NCBI GenBank assembly: GCA_903847385.1
Contig: CAINDO010000071.1
Span: 31,763 to 95,762, forward strand
Length of the DNA stretch: 64,000 nt
Direction of reading: 5' to 3'
From: an uncultured Myxococcales bacterium
GTDB lineage: Bacteria > Myxococcota_A > Bradymonadia > UBA7976 > UBA1532
Both the position numbers and the translations under genes were made by a program. The notes below the pieces were generated by a model. It saw only the letters and a program-made list of their open reading frames with translations, was not told the origin of the DNA and searched no databases. Every line of letters begins with the position of its first letter. Positions within the stretch are counted from its first letter, which is position 1. Below are positions 33,070 through 45,744 of the stretch, in pieces.

Positions 33070-34880
33070 CTTTGTCGAACCAGGGATCCGACGTGAAGAC
33101 CTCGGGGTCGGTGCTCAAGGGCATCGGCGTCTCGCCCGGCTACGCCATCGGCCGGGCGCATCTGCTCGACCGCCGGCGGATGAAGGTGCCCAAGTATCAC
33201 GTCGGGCCCACGGAAATCGCCAATGAGATCAAGCGCTTCGAGGACGCGCTGGACGAGTCCGAGGCGCAGATCAAGGAGATCAAGGACAAGCTCCAGAACG
33301 CCGGCGAGGAGCACTTCTTCATCCTCGACGCCCACCAGCTCATGATCCGCGACGAGATGCTCGTCGACGGCGTGCGCAACATGATCACCGAGCAGGAGAT
33401 CAACGCCGAGTGGGCGCTGAAGAAGAACATCAAGTCGATCCGGCAGCTCTTCGAGAACATCGACGACGAGTACTTCCGGGAGCGGCGGGCGGACGTCGAC
33501 TTCGTGGGCGACCGCATCCTGCGCAACCTGATGGGCAGCGCGCACCCGAACCTGAGCCAGGTGCACGGGGACAGCATCATCGTCGCGCACGACCTGTCGC
33601 CGGCGGACACGGCGTTCCTCTTGCGCACGCCGGTGCTGGGCTTCGCCACGGACGTGGGCGGCAAGACGAGCCACACGGCCATCATGGCGCGGTCGCTGGA
33701 GCTGCCGGCGGTGGTCGGCACGGACCACATCACCGAGGTCGTCGGCGACGGCGACATGCTCATCATCGACGGCTCCGCCGGTCGGGTGCTCATCAACCCG
33801 AGCGAGGACGAGCTGCGGCGTTACCAGCGCCTGCAGATGGCCTACTCGGCGCGGCGGGCGCAGCTCGCGATGCGCAAGGACGAGCCCGCGTGCACGCTCG
33901 ACGGCCGGCGCCTGCGCATCGCCGGCAACATCGAGCTGCACGAGGAGTGCGGCATGGTGCTCGACTCGGGCGCCGAGAGCGTGGGGCTGTACCGGACCGA
34001 GTACCTGTACATGAACCGCGAGACCCTGCCGGACGAGGACGAGCAGTACGAGCACTACCGGCACGTCGTGGAGCTCTGCGGGGCCGAGGGCGCGACGATC
34101 CGCACGCTCGACCTCGGCGGGGACAAGTTCATCACGCCGCTCAAGCTCGGGCGCGAGCTCAACCCGGTCATGGGCCTGCGGGCCATCCGGTTCTGCCTGC
34201 GCGAGCCGGGGATCTTCAAGGTCCAGCTCCGGGCGCTCCTGCGGGCGAGCGCCTACGGCAACCTGCGCATCATGGTGCCGCTCATCAGCGGCCTGTCCGA
34301 GGTCCGGGCGGTCAAGGCCCTCGTGGCCGTCTGCCGCGAGGAGCTCGCCGCCGAGGGCCGGGCCGTGGCGGAGCGCGTGCCCCTGGGCATCATGGTCGAG
34401 CTGCCCTCGGCCGCGGTCATCGCAGACATTCTGGCGCGCGAGGTCGACTTCTTCGCCATCGGCACCAACGACCTCATCCAGTACACGCTGGCCATCGACC
34501 GCGCCAACGAGCACGTGACCTACCTGTACCGGCCCCTGCACCCGGCGCTGCTGCGCATGCTGAAGTTCATCGTGGACTCGGCGCGCGACGCCGGCATCCG
34601 CGTCAGCATGTGCGGCGAGATGGCGGGCGACGCCTTCTACACCGCCATCCTGGTGGGCCTCGGGCTGGACGAGCTGTCCATGAACGCCGTGTCCATCCCC
34701 TTGATCAAACACGTGATTCGTTCGATCCGGGCCGACGACTGCCGCACGCTGCTGGCCGAGGTCCTGACCATGGGCGACGCCCCGGAGATCGAGCGGCACG
34801 TGGCGGATCGGGTGAAGCATCTGCTGCAGGGGCAGATCCCGATCGAGGTCTTCGATCCGGAACACCACGTCCAAACTTGA
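33066..34880 (+). CDS. ptsI: Phosphoenolpyruvate-protein phosphotransferase (Enzyme I)
   Basis: GIGVSPGYAIGRAHLL; GGKTSHTAIMARSLELPAVVG; FAIGTNDLIQYTLAIDRANEHVTYLYRPLHPALLRML. Confidence 0.97.
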   Translation: MTLSNQGSDVKTSGSVLKGIGVSPGYAIGRAHLLDRRRMKVPKYHVGPTEIANEIKRFEDALDESEAQIKEIKDKLQNAGEEHFFILDAHQLMIRDEMLVDGVRNMITEQEINAEWALKKNIKSIRQLFENIDDEYFRERRADVDFVGDRILRNLMGSAHPNLSQVHGDSIIVAHDLSPADTAFLLRTPVLGFATDVGGKTSHTAIMARSLELPAVVGTDHITEVVGDGDMLIIDGSAGRVLINPSEDELRRYQRLQMAYSARRAQLAMRKDEPACTLDGRRLRIAGNIELHEECGMVLDSGAESVGLYRTEYLYMNRETLPDEDEQYEHYRHVVELCGAEGATIRTLDLGGDKFITPLKLGRELNPVMGLRAIRFCLREPGIFKVQLRALLRASAYGNLRIMVPLISGLSEVRAVKALVAVCREELAAEGRAVAERVPLGIMVELPSAAVIADILAREVDFFAIGTNDLIQYTLAIDRANEHVTYLYRPLHPALLRMLKFIVDSARDAGIRVSMCGEMAGDAFYTAILVGLGLDELSMNAVSIPLIKHVIRSIRADDCRTLLAEVLTMGDAPEIERHVADRVKHLLQGQIPIEVFDPEHHVQT

Positions 34881-34905
34881 CATCTGCCGGATCGGCGCCT
34901 AGGAT
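34877..34905 (+). promoter_or_regulatory. Putative promoter for small zinc-ribbon gene (TTGACA-N17-TAGGAT)
   Basis: TTGACATCTGCCGGATCGGCGCCTAGGAT overlapping the ptsI stop codon. Confidence 0.55.
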
Positions 34906-34946
34906 TCCGGCCCGCTTTGCTTTGAACCCCATTCCGGAGATGACCC

Positions 34947-35123
34947 ATGGGTGCTCGTCCCGCCAAGTTGGCCATTCGTGCCGACCGCGATGCCGGCAAG
35001 TCGAAGACTTGCCCCAGCTGCGCCAACCCCAAGATGGTGGTCGTGAAGTTCGTCCGCCAGAGCAAGCCCAGCGGTCTCTTCTGGCTTTGCGAGAAGTGCA
35101 ACTTCGAGGTCAGCACCCACTGA
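34947..35123 (+). CDS. 58-aa zinc-ribbon protein of unknown function (not in ORF track)
   Basis: MGARPAKLAIRADRDAGKSKTCPSCANPKMVVVKFVRQSKPSGLFWLCEKCNFEVSTH*; CPSC...CEKC. Confidence 0.7.
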   Translation: MGARPAKLAIRADRDAGKSKTCPSCANPKMVVVKFVRQSKPSGLFWLCEKCNFEVSTH

Positions 35124-35233
35124 CCTTCGCCTCGCGGTCGCGCTGAGGCCTGCTCCGGCAGGCCCGGTCACCCCGAGCGAAGCCGGCGCAGCGCCCCACG
35201 AAGGCCGCCGCGTCGGCTTTTCTGCGTTCGGCG

Positions 35234-36559
35234 TCAGGCCGGCCCGACCACCAGGTCGTAGTCGGTGACCTGCTCCACGCGGCCTTGCAGGATCATGCCG
35301 GGCTTCAGGTCCTCCTCGAAGCCCGAGATGTACGTCAGGCCGTCGATCTCCGGCGCCTGCTGGCTGGTGCGGCCGACCCACACCAGCTCGGACTCGTCGC
35401 TCTTGCCCTCCACGAGGACCTCGACCTCGCGGCCGACGAGCGCCTTGTTCAGCTCGCGCGAGATGCCGCGCTGCGTGTACATCAGCTCGTCGAGGCGGGC
35501 CTTCTTGACCTCGTCCGGCACCTGGTCGGGCATGTCGTGGGCCGGCGTGCCCTCTTCCTGGCTGTATGAGAACGCGCCCACGCGGTCGAAGCGGCTCTCG
35601 CGCACGAAGTCGAGCAGCTCGCGGTACTCCGCGTCCGTCTCGCCGGGGAAACCGACGATGAAGGTCGTGCGGAAGGTCACGTTGGGGACCTTCTCGCGGA
35701 TCTCGGCCACGCGGCGGCGCACCTGGTCCGCGGAGGTCCCGCGCTTCATGCGCTTGAGCACGCTCTCGCTGATGTGCTGCAGCGGCATGTCCAGGTAGGG
35801 CACGATCTTGGACTCGCTGCCCATCAGGTCGATGAGGCCCTTGGGGAAGTTGCGCGGGTAAGCGTAGAGCAGGCGGATCCAACGGATGCCGTCCACGCCG
35901 GCGAGCGCCTGGAGCAGCTCGGTCACGTTCGAGCGCGGCTCGAGGTCGTAGCCGTAGGCCGTGAGGTCCTGGGCGATCAGGTTGAACTCGACCACCCCCT
36001 TGGCGGCGAGGGCCTGCGCCTCGGCGACGCAGGAGTCGATGCTTCGGCTGCGCTGCGGCCCGCGCAGCGTCGGGATGATGCAGAAGGCGCAGGTGTTGGA
36101 GCAGCCCTCGGCGACCTTCAGGTAGGTCGTGTAGCCGGGCATCCAGGTCTGCCGAGGCAGGTCCCAGTCGAAGCCCTGGCGGTCGGGGTTGCCCACGTTC
36201 AGGCGCTTGCGCTTCTTGCCCGAGAGCAGGTCGGCGACGGCGCCCAGGTCGTTGGTGCCGACGAAGTGGTCGACCTCGGGCAGGTCCTTGGCGAGCTCCG
36301 TGGGGTAGCGCTGGGCCAGGCAGCCGGTGACCAGGAGCTTCTGCAGCTTGCCCTCGTCTCGCATGCGCGCCATCTCGAGGATGGTGTCGATGCTCTCGAC
36401 CTTGGCCTCCTCCACGAAGGCGCAGGTGTTGACGACGATGACCTCGGCGTCGTGCGCGTCCGCGGTGAGCTCGTAAGGGCCCGGGAGCTGGGCGAGCATG
36501 GTCTCGGTGTCCACGCGGTTCTTGGGGCAGCCGAGGGAGACGAAGTGGATGCGCTTCAT
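35234..36559 (-). CDS. rimO: Ribosomal protein S12 methylthiotransferase
   Basis: Start MKRIHFVSLGCPKNRVDTETML; radical SAM CSNTCAFCIIPTLRGPQRSR. Confidence 0.96.
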   Translation of the reverse strand: MKRIHFVSLGCPKNRVDTETMLAQLPGPYELTADAHDAEVIVVNTCAFVEEAKVESIDTILEMARMRDEGKLQKLLVTGCLAQRYPTELAKDLPEVDHFVGTNDLGAVADLLSGKKRKRLNVGNPDRQGFDWDLPRQTWMPGYTTYLKVAEGCSNTCAFCIIPTLRGPQRSRSIDSCVAEAQALAAKGVVEFNLIAQDLTAYGYDLEPRSNVTELLQALAGVDGIRWIRLLYAYPRNFPKGLIDLMGSESKIVPYLDMPLQHISESVLKRMKRGTSADQVRRRVAEIREKVPNVTFRTTFIVGFPGETDAEYRELLDFVRESRFDRVGAFSYSQEEGTPAHDMPDQVPDEVKKARLDELMYTQRGISRELNKALVGREVEVLVEGKSDESELVWVGRTSQQAPEIDGLTYISGFEEDLKPGMILQGRVEQVTDYDLVVGPA

Positions 36560-37245
36560 GGGGAGATCTTCTTGTCCTCGATGACCCGCACGCCGGCCGG
36601 CGGGGTGAAGTCGAAGCCCTTGTCCGGCAGGCCCTGGTTGGTCTTGAAGTCGGAGAAGGTGACCGTGTTCAGGTTGCCCACGGGGTCGACCACGGTGCTG
36701 GACACCACGGCGAAGGTCGCGGCGTCCACCTCGAGGCGCAGGCTCTGGTAGTCGCCGGCGTTCTTCTTCGGCGTGAGCTCGAGCACGTGGCGCCCGGCGG
36801 TGGGCGAGGGGAGCAGGGTGGGCGTGAATTCGTCCCCGAGGCGGCCGGTGCCGGACATGAAGGTCAGGGCCGTGGGGAGCTGGCTGGAGCGCAGGGAGCG
36901 CTTGAAGACCTGGCTCTCCTGGGGCTCGTAGACCCACAGCATCTGGCCGTCGGAGACGAAGAGCTTGGGCACGGGTTTGTCGTAGTCCCAGCGCATCTTG
37001 CCCGGCTTCTTGAAGAACACCCGGCCCTCGGAGACCTGCGTGCGGCCGTGGGCCTTGTTCAAGAAGGTCTGCTTGAACCGGGCCTTGAAGTCCGAGGTCG
37101 TCTGGTAGAAGCGCTGGACGCCCTCCATGACGCCGGCGGCGTCGAGGGCCGGGGCGGTGGACGCGGCGACCGGCGCCGAGGCGGGCGCGGCGGGCGCGGC
37201 GGGCGCGGCGAGGAAGCTCAGGAACAGGGCGACGAGGCTTTGCAT
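36556..37245 (-). CDS. lolA: LolA-like outer membrane lipoprotein carrier protein
   Basis: Signal peptide; VQRFYQTTSDFKARFKQTF...GRVFFKKPGKMRWDYDKPVPKLFVSDGQMLWVYEP. Confidence 0.92.
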   Translation of the reverse strand: MQSLVALFLSFLAAPAAPAAPASAPVAASTAPALDAAGVMEGVQRFYQTTSDFKARFKQTFLNKAHGRTQVSEGRVFFKKPGKMRWDYDKPVPKLFVSDGQMLWVYEPQESQVFKRSLRSSQLPTALTFMSGTGRLGDEFTPTLLPSPTAGRHVLELTPKKNAGDYQSLRLEVDAATFAVVSSTVVDPVGNLNTVTFSDFKTNQGLPDKGFDFTPPAGVRVIEDKKISP

Positions 37246-37277
37246 GGGCGGCCTTGGTAGTGGGGAGATGGGGGGAC

Positions 37278-37283
37278 TGTCAA
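37278..37283 (-). promoter_or_regulatory. Putative -35 hexamer (TTGACA) of the lolA promoter
   Basis: Reverse strand TTGACA-N18-TACCAA upstream of lolA. Confidence 0.3.
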
Positions 37284-37298
37284 TGTGTCCCTGGAGTT

Positions 37299-37326
37299 GG
37301 AACGTCGTCTCTGCAGTAGACGTTCC
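37299..37326. promoter_or_regulatory. Perfect 8-bp inverted repeat GGAACGTC-N12-GACGTTCC, possible operator
   Basis: Read directly in the lolA / sigma54-activator divergent intergenic region. Confidence 0.45.
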
Positions 37327-37392
37327 CTGCGCGCGTCGGATTCAGCCGAGACCAGCTTGACGCACCCCATGGCGCCTCGCAGGATGACTCGC

Positions 37393-38838
<1,446 letters not shown>

Positions 38839-38841
38839 GCC

Positions 38842-40020
38842 GTGTTCGCCGGCGCCCTGTTCTCCGTGCTGGCCATCGCGCCTGTGCCCCCCGGCACGCT
38901 CACGGTCGACGCCTACTTCGACGACTGGTACGAGCAGCCCGTGATCGCGCTCGACCGCACCGTGCGCGGCAGCATCGCCGGTCCGGACGACCTGGTCGGG
39001 CGCATCCAGATCGCGCAGCAGGGCGAGGGCGTGTTCTTCGCGCTGCAAATCCGGGACGAGACGTTCCAGCAGGGCACGGTCTCCAACGGAGACGGCGCGG
39101 AGATCGTCTTCAAGGGCCCCGCGGGGACCGCGCGGGTGCAGGTCGTCCTCAACGAGCTCGAGGGTCGGCCGGCCGAGGTCCGCGTCGGCGGGCGCGTCCT
39201 GAAGACGGCCCAGATCGCCAGCACCACCCGCAAGGACGGCTGGGCCGTCGAGCTCTCCGTGCCCATGTCGGTCTTCCCCGGCCTGCGGGACGGCGAGGTC
39301 GGCCTGGCGGTCACGGTGCGCGACAGCGACCACGATCCCACCGCCATGGAGGCCGTCCTCGCGACGGGGCCGCTCGGCGCCGACGGCCTCCCGGAGATGC
39401 CCAACTTCCGGCTCGACGCCGCGCTCGGCGTGTACGGCCTGTACCAGAGCGAGCGCGGGTCGACCTTCGCGGAGCTCTCGTCCACCAAGGGCAACGTGGC
39501 CGGGGATGAAAACGCCGAAGAGGTCGTGGTGAACGACACGGACGTCGTCGTGGCCGGCCGCGGTCTGCCCGACGGCGCCACGTTCCTGTACTTCACCCAC
39601 GGCTGGCGCTCCGGGGCGACGATTCAGCGCCTCGACCTGCAGGAGCTCGACGGTCGCCCGGGCAAGGAGATCCTCGTCGAGCGCCTGGAGCACACGCCGG
39701 ACGTGGACGTCGAGATCCTCGAGGTCTACGGCGTCCACCAGGGCCTGTTGAAGCGCATGTTCGCCCAGAAGCTGGCGGAGCGCTTCCCGACGCGTGGCGC
39801 CGAGGTCCGGTCCCGCTTCAAGGTGTTGCCGCCCAAGGGCAAGGGGCCTTCGCGGTTCGAGGTCACGGTCGCCAAAGCGACCAACATCACCGACTTCGAC
39901 TATCCGCCGGAGCCGCCCGGGCCGCGCAGTTACCAGCCCATCCCGCTGCCCTGGCAGAACGCCCACAACCTGTTCTACGGCCTCGAGGTCGACGCGTGGC
40001 GGCGGCCCGGGGGCCGCTGA
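38842..40020 (+). CDS. Secreted protein with carbohydrate-binding/DOMON-like N-terminal domain, unknown function
   Basis: GTG start; PPGTLTVDAYFDDWYEQPVIALDRTVRG...GEGVFFALQIRDETF...EVGLAVTVRDSD. Confidence 0.6.
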   Translation: MFAGALFSVLAIAPVPPGTLTVDAYFDDWYEQPVIALDRTVRGSIAGPDDLVGRIQIAQQGEGVFFALQIRDETFQQGTVSNGDGAEIVFKGPAGTARVQVVLNELEGRPAEVRVGGRVLKTAQIASTTRKDGWAVELSVPMSVFPGLRDGEVGLAVTVRDSDHDPTAMEAVLATGPLGADGLPEMPNFRLDAALGVYGLYQSERGSTFAELSSTKGNVAGDENAEEVVVNDTDVVVAGRGLPDGATFLYFTHGWRSGATIQRLDLQELDGRPGKEILVERLEHTPDVDVEILEVYGVHQGLLKRMFAQKLAERFPTRGAEVRSRFKVLPPKGKGPSRFEVTVAKATNITDFDYPPEPPGPRSYQPIPLPWQNAHNLFYGLEVDAWRRPGGR

Positions 40021-42462
<2,442 letters not shown>

Positions 42463-42491
42463 TTTCATCGAGGGCTGTATACCGTTTTTCA

Positions 42492-42519
42492 TTGACCTGC
42501 CGAAAGGACTCCCTAACAT
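42492..42519 (+). promoter_or_regulatory. Putative tRNA-Thr promoter (TTGACC-N16-TAACAT)
   Basis: Hexamers about 28 bp upstream of the mature tRNA 5' end. Confidence 0.4.
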
Positions 42520-42547
42520 GTCGGGGTCTCGGCGGGCGGTCGAAGTT

Positions 42548-42623
42548 GCCGACATAGCTCAGCCGGTAGAGCAGCGCTTTCGTAAAGCGCAGGTCGTCGG
42601 TTCAAGTCCGACTGTCGGCTCCA
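42548..42623 (+). tRNA. tRNA-Thr (CGT), CCA encoded
   Basis: GCCGACA...TGTCGGC acceptor, anticodon loop TTCGTAA, GGTTCAAGTCC T-arm. Confidence 0.95.
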
Positions 42624-42646
42624 CCGCCCGCCGAGTTCTTCTCCCC

Positions 42647-43483
42647 ATGCTCAAGCATTCGATTTTCGGTCTTGCGGCGCTCGTTCTGCTCACGGGGGCC
42701 TCACCGGGGGAGAGCGCAGACGCCCGCGGCGGCTTGAACGTCGTGGTGATCGACCCGGGGCACGGCGGCACCAACATGGGCGCCCCGGCCCGCGTCTCCG
42801 GTCTGGGCTACGAGAAGCAGCATACACTGCGCATCGCCCGCCTGATCGCCGGACATCTCCGCGCGGCCGGCGTCACGGTTTTTCTCACCCGCGAGTCGGA
42901 CGTCGACATGACGCTCGCCGACCGCGTGCGGTACGCCAACGCCCACCGGGCGGACGCCTTCGTGAGCATCCACCTGAACTCCACGGAGAAGCCGGGCCCC
43001 GTGGGCCACGAGACCTTCTTCCTGGCGCTCGAGGGCTCGGACGAGGCGGCGCGCCGCCTGGCGACCTTCGAAAACCTCGAGGGGCAGGGCCAGGTCCTCG
43101 CGGACACCAAGCCCCAGGGGGACGACGTGGCCGGGATTCTCCTCGATCTGGCTCAGAACCAGGCCCACGAGGACGCCCAGAGCCTCGCCGCGAGCATCCA
43201 GAAGCACCTCGGGCAGCACTCGCCGTTCCCCAACCGGGGCGTGCTGCAGGCGCCGTTCGTGGTGTTGATGGGCGCGGCCATGCCGGCGGTCGTGGTCGAG
43301 TCCGGCTTCCTGAATCACCCGAAAGAGGGCCACTTCGTCACCAGCGAAGAGGGCCAGGCCCGCATCGCCCGGGGCATCGCCGACGGCATCCTCGACTTCG
43401 GACGCCTCGTGGTCTCCGGGCGCAAGGCGCGCCCCGGGGCCGCCGAGCCGACGGACGTCCCGACCGTGCCCCTCATCCCCTGA
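42647..43483 (+). CDS. N-acetylmuramoyl-L-alanine amidase (Amidase_3)
   Basis: Signal peptide; VVVIDPGHGGTNMGAPAR...DAFVSIHLNS...VVVESGFLNHPKEG. Confidence 0.93.
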   Translation: MLKHSIFGLAALVLLTGASPGESADARGGLNVVVIDPGHGGTNMGAPARVSGLGYEKQHTLRIARLIAGHLRAAGVTVFLTRESDVDMTLADRVRYANAHRADAFVSIHLNSTEKPGPVGHETFFLALEGSDEAARRLATFENLEGQGQVLADTKPQGDDVAGILLDLAQNQAHEDAQSLAASIQKHLGQHSPFPNRGVLQAPFVVLMGAAMPAVVVESGFLNHPKEGHFVTSEEGQARIARGIADGILDFGRLVVSGRKARPGAAEPTDVPTVPLIP

Positions 43484-43501
43484 ACCCCCACAGGAGTCCC
43501 C

Positions 43502-44209
43502 ATGTACACCCGCTCCGACGCCCGCGCGCACGACGCGCTCCGTGACATCACCTTCGACGTGGGCGTCCAGCGCCATGCGGACGGCAGCGTGGTGATCAAG
43601 TGGGGCCAGACCCACGTGCTCTGCGCGGCGACCTTCGAGGACCGCGTCCCGGCCCACCGCCTCTCCAGCGGCGGCGGATGGCTGACGGCCGAGTACGCCA
43701 TGCTCCCGGGCTCGACCCAGGAGCGCCAGAAGCGCGAGCGGCCCAACGTCAGCGGGCGCACGGCGGAGATCCAGCGCCTCATCGGCCGCAGCCTGCGGGC
43801 CTCGATCAACCTCGACCAGCTCGGCCAGCGTACGCTCTGGGTCGACTGCGACGTGATCCAGGCCGACGGTGGCACCCGCTGCGCCTCGATCACGGGGGCC
43901 TACGTCGCGGCCGTGCTGGCCATCCGCAAGGCCGGCCTCAAGGTCACGCCCACGCCCGTCGCGGCCGTCAGTGTCGGCATCGTCAAGGGCGAGACGCTCC
44001 TCGACCTCTGCTACGTCGAGGACAGCGCCGCGGACGTCGACCTGAACTACGTGGCCACGCCCGCCGGCATCGTCGAGGTCCAGGGCACGGCCGAGGGCAA
44101 GCCTTTCCCACGCGCGCGCCTCGACATCCTGCTCGACACCGCGCAGAAGGCCACGGAGCGCCTCTTCGCCCTGCAGGCCGACGTGCTCGCGCAGGCGGCG
44201 GGGCGCTGA
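43502..44209 (+). CDS. rph: Ribonuclease PH
   Basis: GWLTAEYAMLPGSTQERQKRERPNVSGRTAEIQRLIGRSLRA. Confidence 0.96.
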   Translation: MYTRSDARAHDALRDITFDVGVQRHADGSVVIKWGQTHVLCAATFEDRVPAHRLSSGGGWLTAEYAMLPGSTQERQKRERPNVSGRTAEIQRLIGRSLRASINLDQLGQRTLWVDCDVIQADGGTRCASITGAYVAAVLAIRKAGLKVTPTPVAAVSVGIVKGETLLDLCYVEDSAADVDLNYVATPAGIVEVQGTAEGKPFPRARLDILLDTAQKATERLFALQADVLAQAAGR

Positions 44210-44211
44210 GC

Positions 44212-44844
44212 GTGGCCGGTCGCCTGGTCATCGCCACGGGCAACGCCCACAAGGTCGGCGAGCTCCGCGCGCTGCTCCCCGGCATCCCCCTGGTCGGCCT
44301 GGACGCCTTCGCGCCCATGGCCGCCCCGGACGAGACGGCCCCCGACTACGCCGGCAACGCCATCATCAAGGCCCGCGCCGCCTACGCCCACACGGGCGAG
44401 CCCTCGCTGGCCGACGACAGCGGCCTCGAGGTCGACGGCCTCGACGGTGCGCCCGGCGTGCACAGCGCCCGCTATGCCCCGGGGGACGACGCCGCCCGTC
44501 GCGCCGCCCTGCTCGCGAACCTGGCCGCCCGTGGCCCGGGCGCCGCACGCACGGCGCGGTTCGTCTGCGTCATCGCCATCGCCGGCCTGCCGGCCTTGCC
44601 CGAAGGCGTTCTGGTCGACGGCTGCCTCGTGGTTCGTGGCGTCTGCGAGGGCCGGATCGTCTCCGCGGAGCGCGGGGCCGGCGGCTTCGGCTACGACCCG
44701 CTCTTCGAGGTCCCCTCCCTGGGCCGCACCTTCGCCGAGCTGACCTCGGAGGAGAAGCACGCGCTCAGCCACCGTGGCCGCGCGGCCACGGCCCTGCTGC
44801 CCGCCCTGCGCGCTCTTTTTCAGGAAAATCACCGGAGGGCTTGA
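44212..44844 (+). CDS. rdgB: RdgB/HAM1-family non-canonical purine NTP pyrophosphatase
   Basis: GTG start; VIATGNAHKVGELRALL...ADDSGLEVDGLDGAPGVHSARYAP...GFGYDPLFEVP. Confidence 0.95.
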   Translation: MAGRLVIATGNAHKVGELRALLPGIPLVGLDAFAPMAAPDETAPDYAGNAIIKARAAYAHTGEPSLADDSGLEVDGLDGAPGVHSARYAPGDDAARRAALLANLAARGPGAARTARFVCVIAIAGLPALPEGVLVDGCLVVRGVCEGRIVSAERGAGGFGYDPLFEVPSLGRTFAELTSEEKHALSHRGRAATALLPALRALFQENHRRA

Positions 44845-44869
44845 CAGCCCCGGTCGTCCTGTTTAGGGT
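44841..44869 (+). promoter_or_regulatory. Putative promoter of tRNA array (TTGACA-N17-TAGGGT)
   Basis: TTGACAGCCCCGGTCGTCCTGTTTAGGGT; 26 bp before tRNA-Pro, overlapping the rdgB stop codon. Confidence 0.6.
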
Positions 44870-44894
44870 TCCGCCGCTCACGGCCCGGCCGCAC

Positions 44895-44968
44895 CGGGGT
44901 GTAGCGCAGCCTGGTAGCGCGCCAGTTTTGGGTACTGGTTGTCGGAGGTTCAAATCCTCTCACCCCGA
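44895..44968 (+). tRNA. tRNA-Pro (TGG)
   Basis: CGGGGTG...CACCCCG acceptor; anticodon loop TTTGGGT. Confidence 0.95.
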
Positions 44969-45035
44969 CCCTTTCTGCGCCGTGAGAGAACGCCCCTTCG
45001 GATCTTTGAAAGCCTGGCCGGACGAGGCCGCCTGA

Positions 45036-45109
<74 letters not shown>

Positions 45110-45116
45110 CTTTTGA

Positions 45117-45192
45117 GGTGGGTGTAGCTCAATGGTAGAGCGCTGGTTTGTGGTACCAGATGTTGCCGGTTCAAGCCCGGTCTCCCACCCCA
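45117..45192 (+). tRNA. tRNA-His (GTG), extra 5' G, CCA encoded
   Basis: Anticodon loop TTGTGGT; G-1 and discriminator C; CCA follows. Confidence 0.92.
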
Positions 45193-45246
45193 CTTTTTCT
45201 CTTCTATCCGCTCGGTGCCTGGTCGGTTCGGCCATCCGCCCTTCAT

Positions 45247-45320
<74 letters not shown>

Positions 45321-45351
45321 CAGCCTCGTCATTTCCCCCACGGCTCGGTGT

Positions 45352-45424
45352 GGGCCATTAGCTCAATTGGCAGAGCAACGGACTCTTAATCCGCAGGTTG
45401 GAGGTTCGATTCCTCCATGGCCCA
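45352..45424 (+). tRNA. tRNA-Lys (CTT), copy 1
   Basis: GGGCCAT...ATGGCCC acceptor; anticodon loop CTCTTAA. Confidence 0.95.
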
Positions 45425-45498
45425 CCCTTTCTTCTCGCCTCATCGTCCTCGTCTCTCGACGTGCATCGTCCACCAGGCTCCCTCATTCCGGGCATCAC

Positions 45499-45571
45499 GG
45501 GCCATTAGCTCAATTGGCAGAGCAACGGACTCTTAATCCGCAGGTTGGAGGTTCGATTCCTCCATGGCCCA
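45499..45571 (+). tRNA. tRNA-Lys (CTT), copy 2
   Basis: Sequence identical to copy 1. Confidence 0.95.
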
Positions 45572-45596
45572 CCCGTTTCCCCGCGCATCCACCCTC

Positions 45597-45680
45597 GCGA
45601 GGATGGCGAAACTGGCAGACGCACTGGATTTAGGTTCCAGCGGGTTCACCCCCGTGAGGGTTCGACTCCCTCTCCTCGCA
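45597..45680 (+). tRNA. tRNA-Leu (TAG)
   Basis: GCGAGGA...TCCTCGC acceptor; long variable arm; anticodon loop TTTAGGT. Confidence 0.94.
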
Positions 45681-45744
45681 CCGACCGCCGGCCGCGCCAT
45701 CTCCTGACCCGGTTCTCCCCCAAGCATCAGAAGCACCAGAGATC

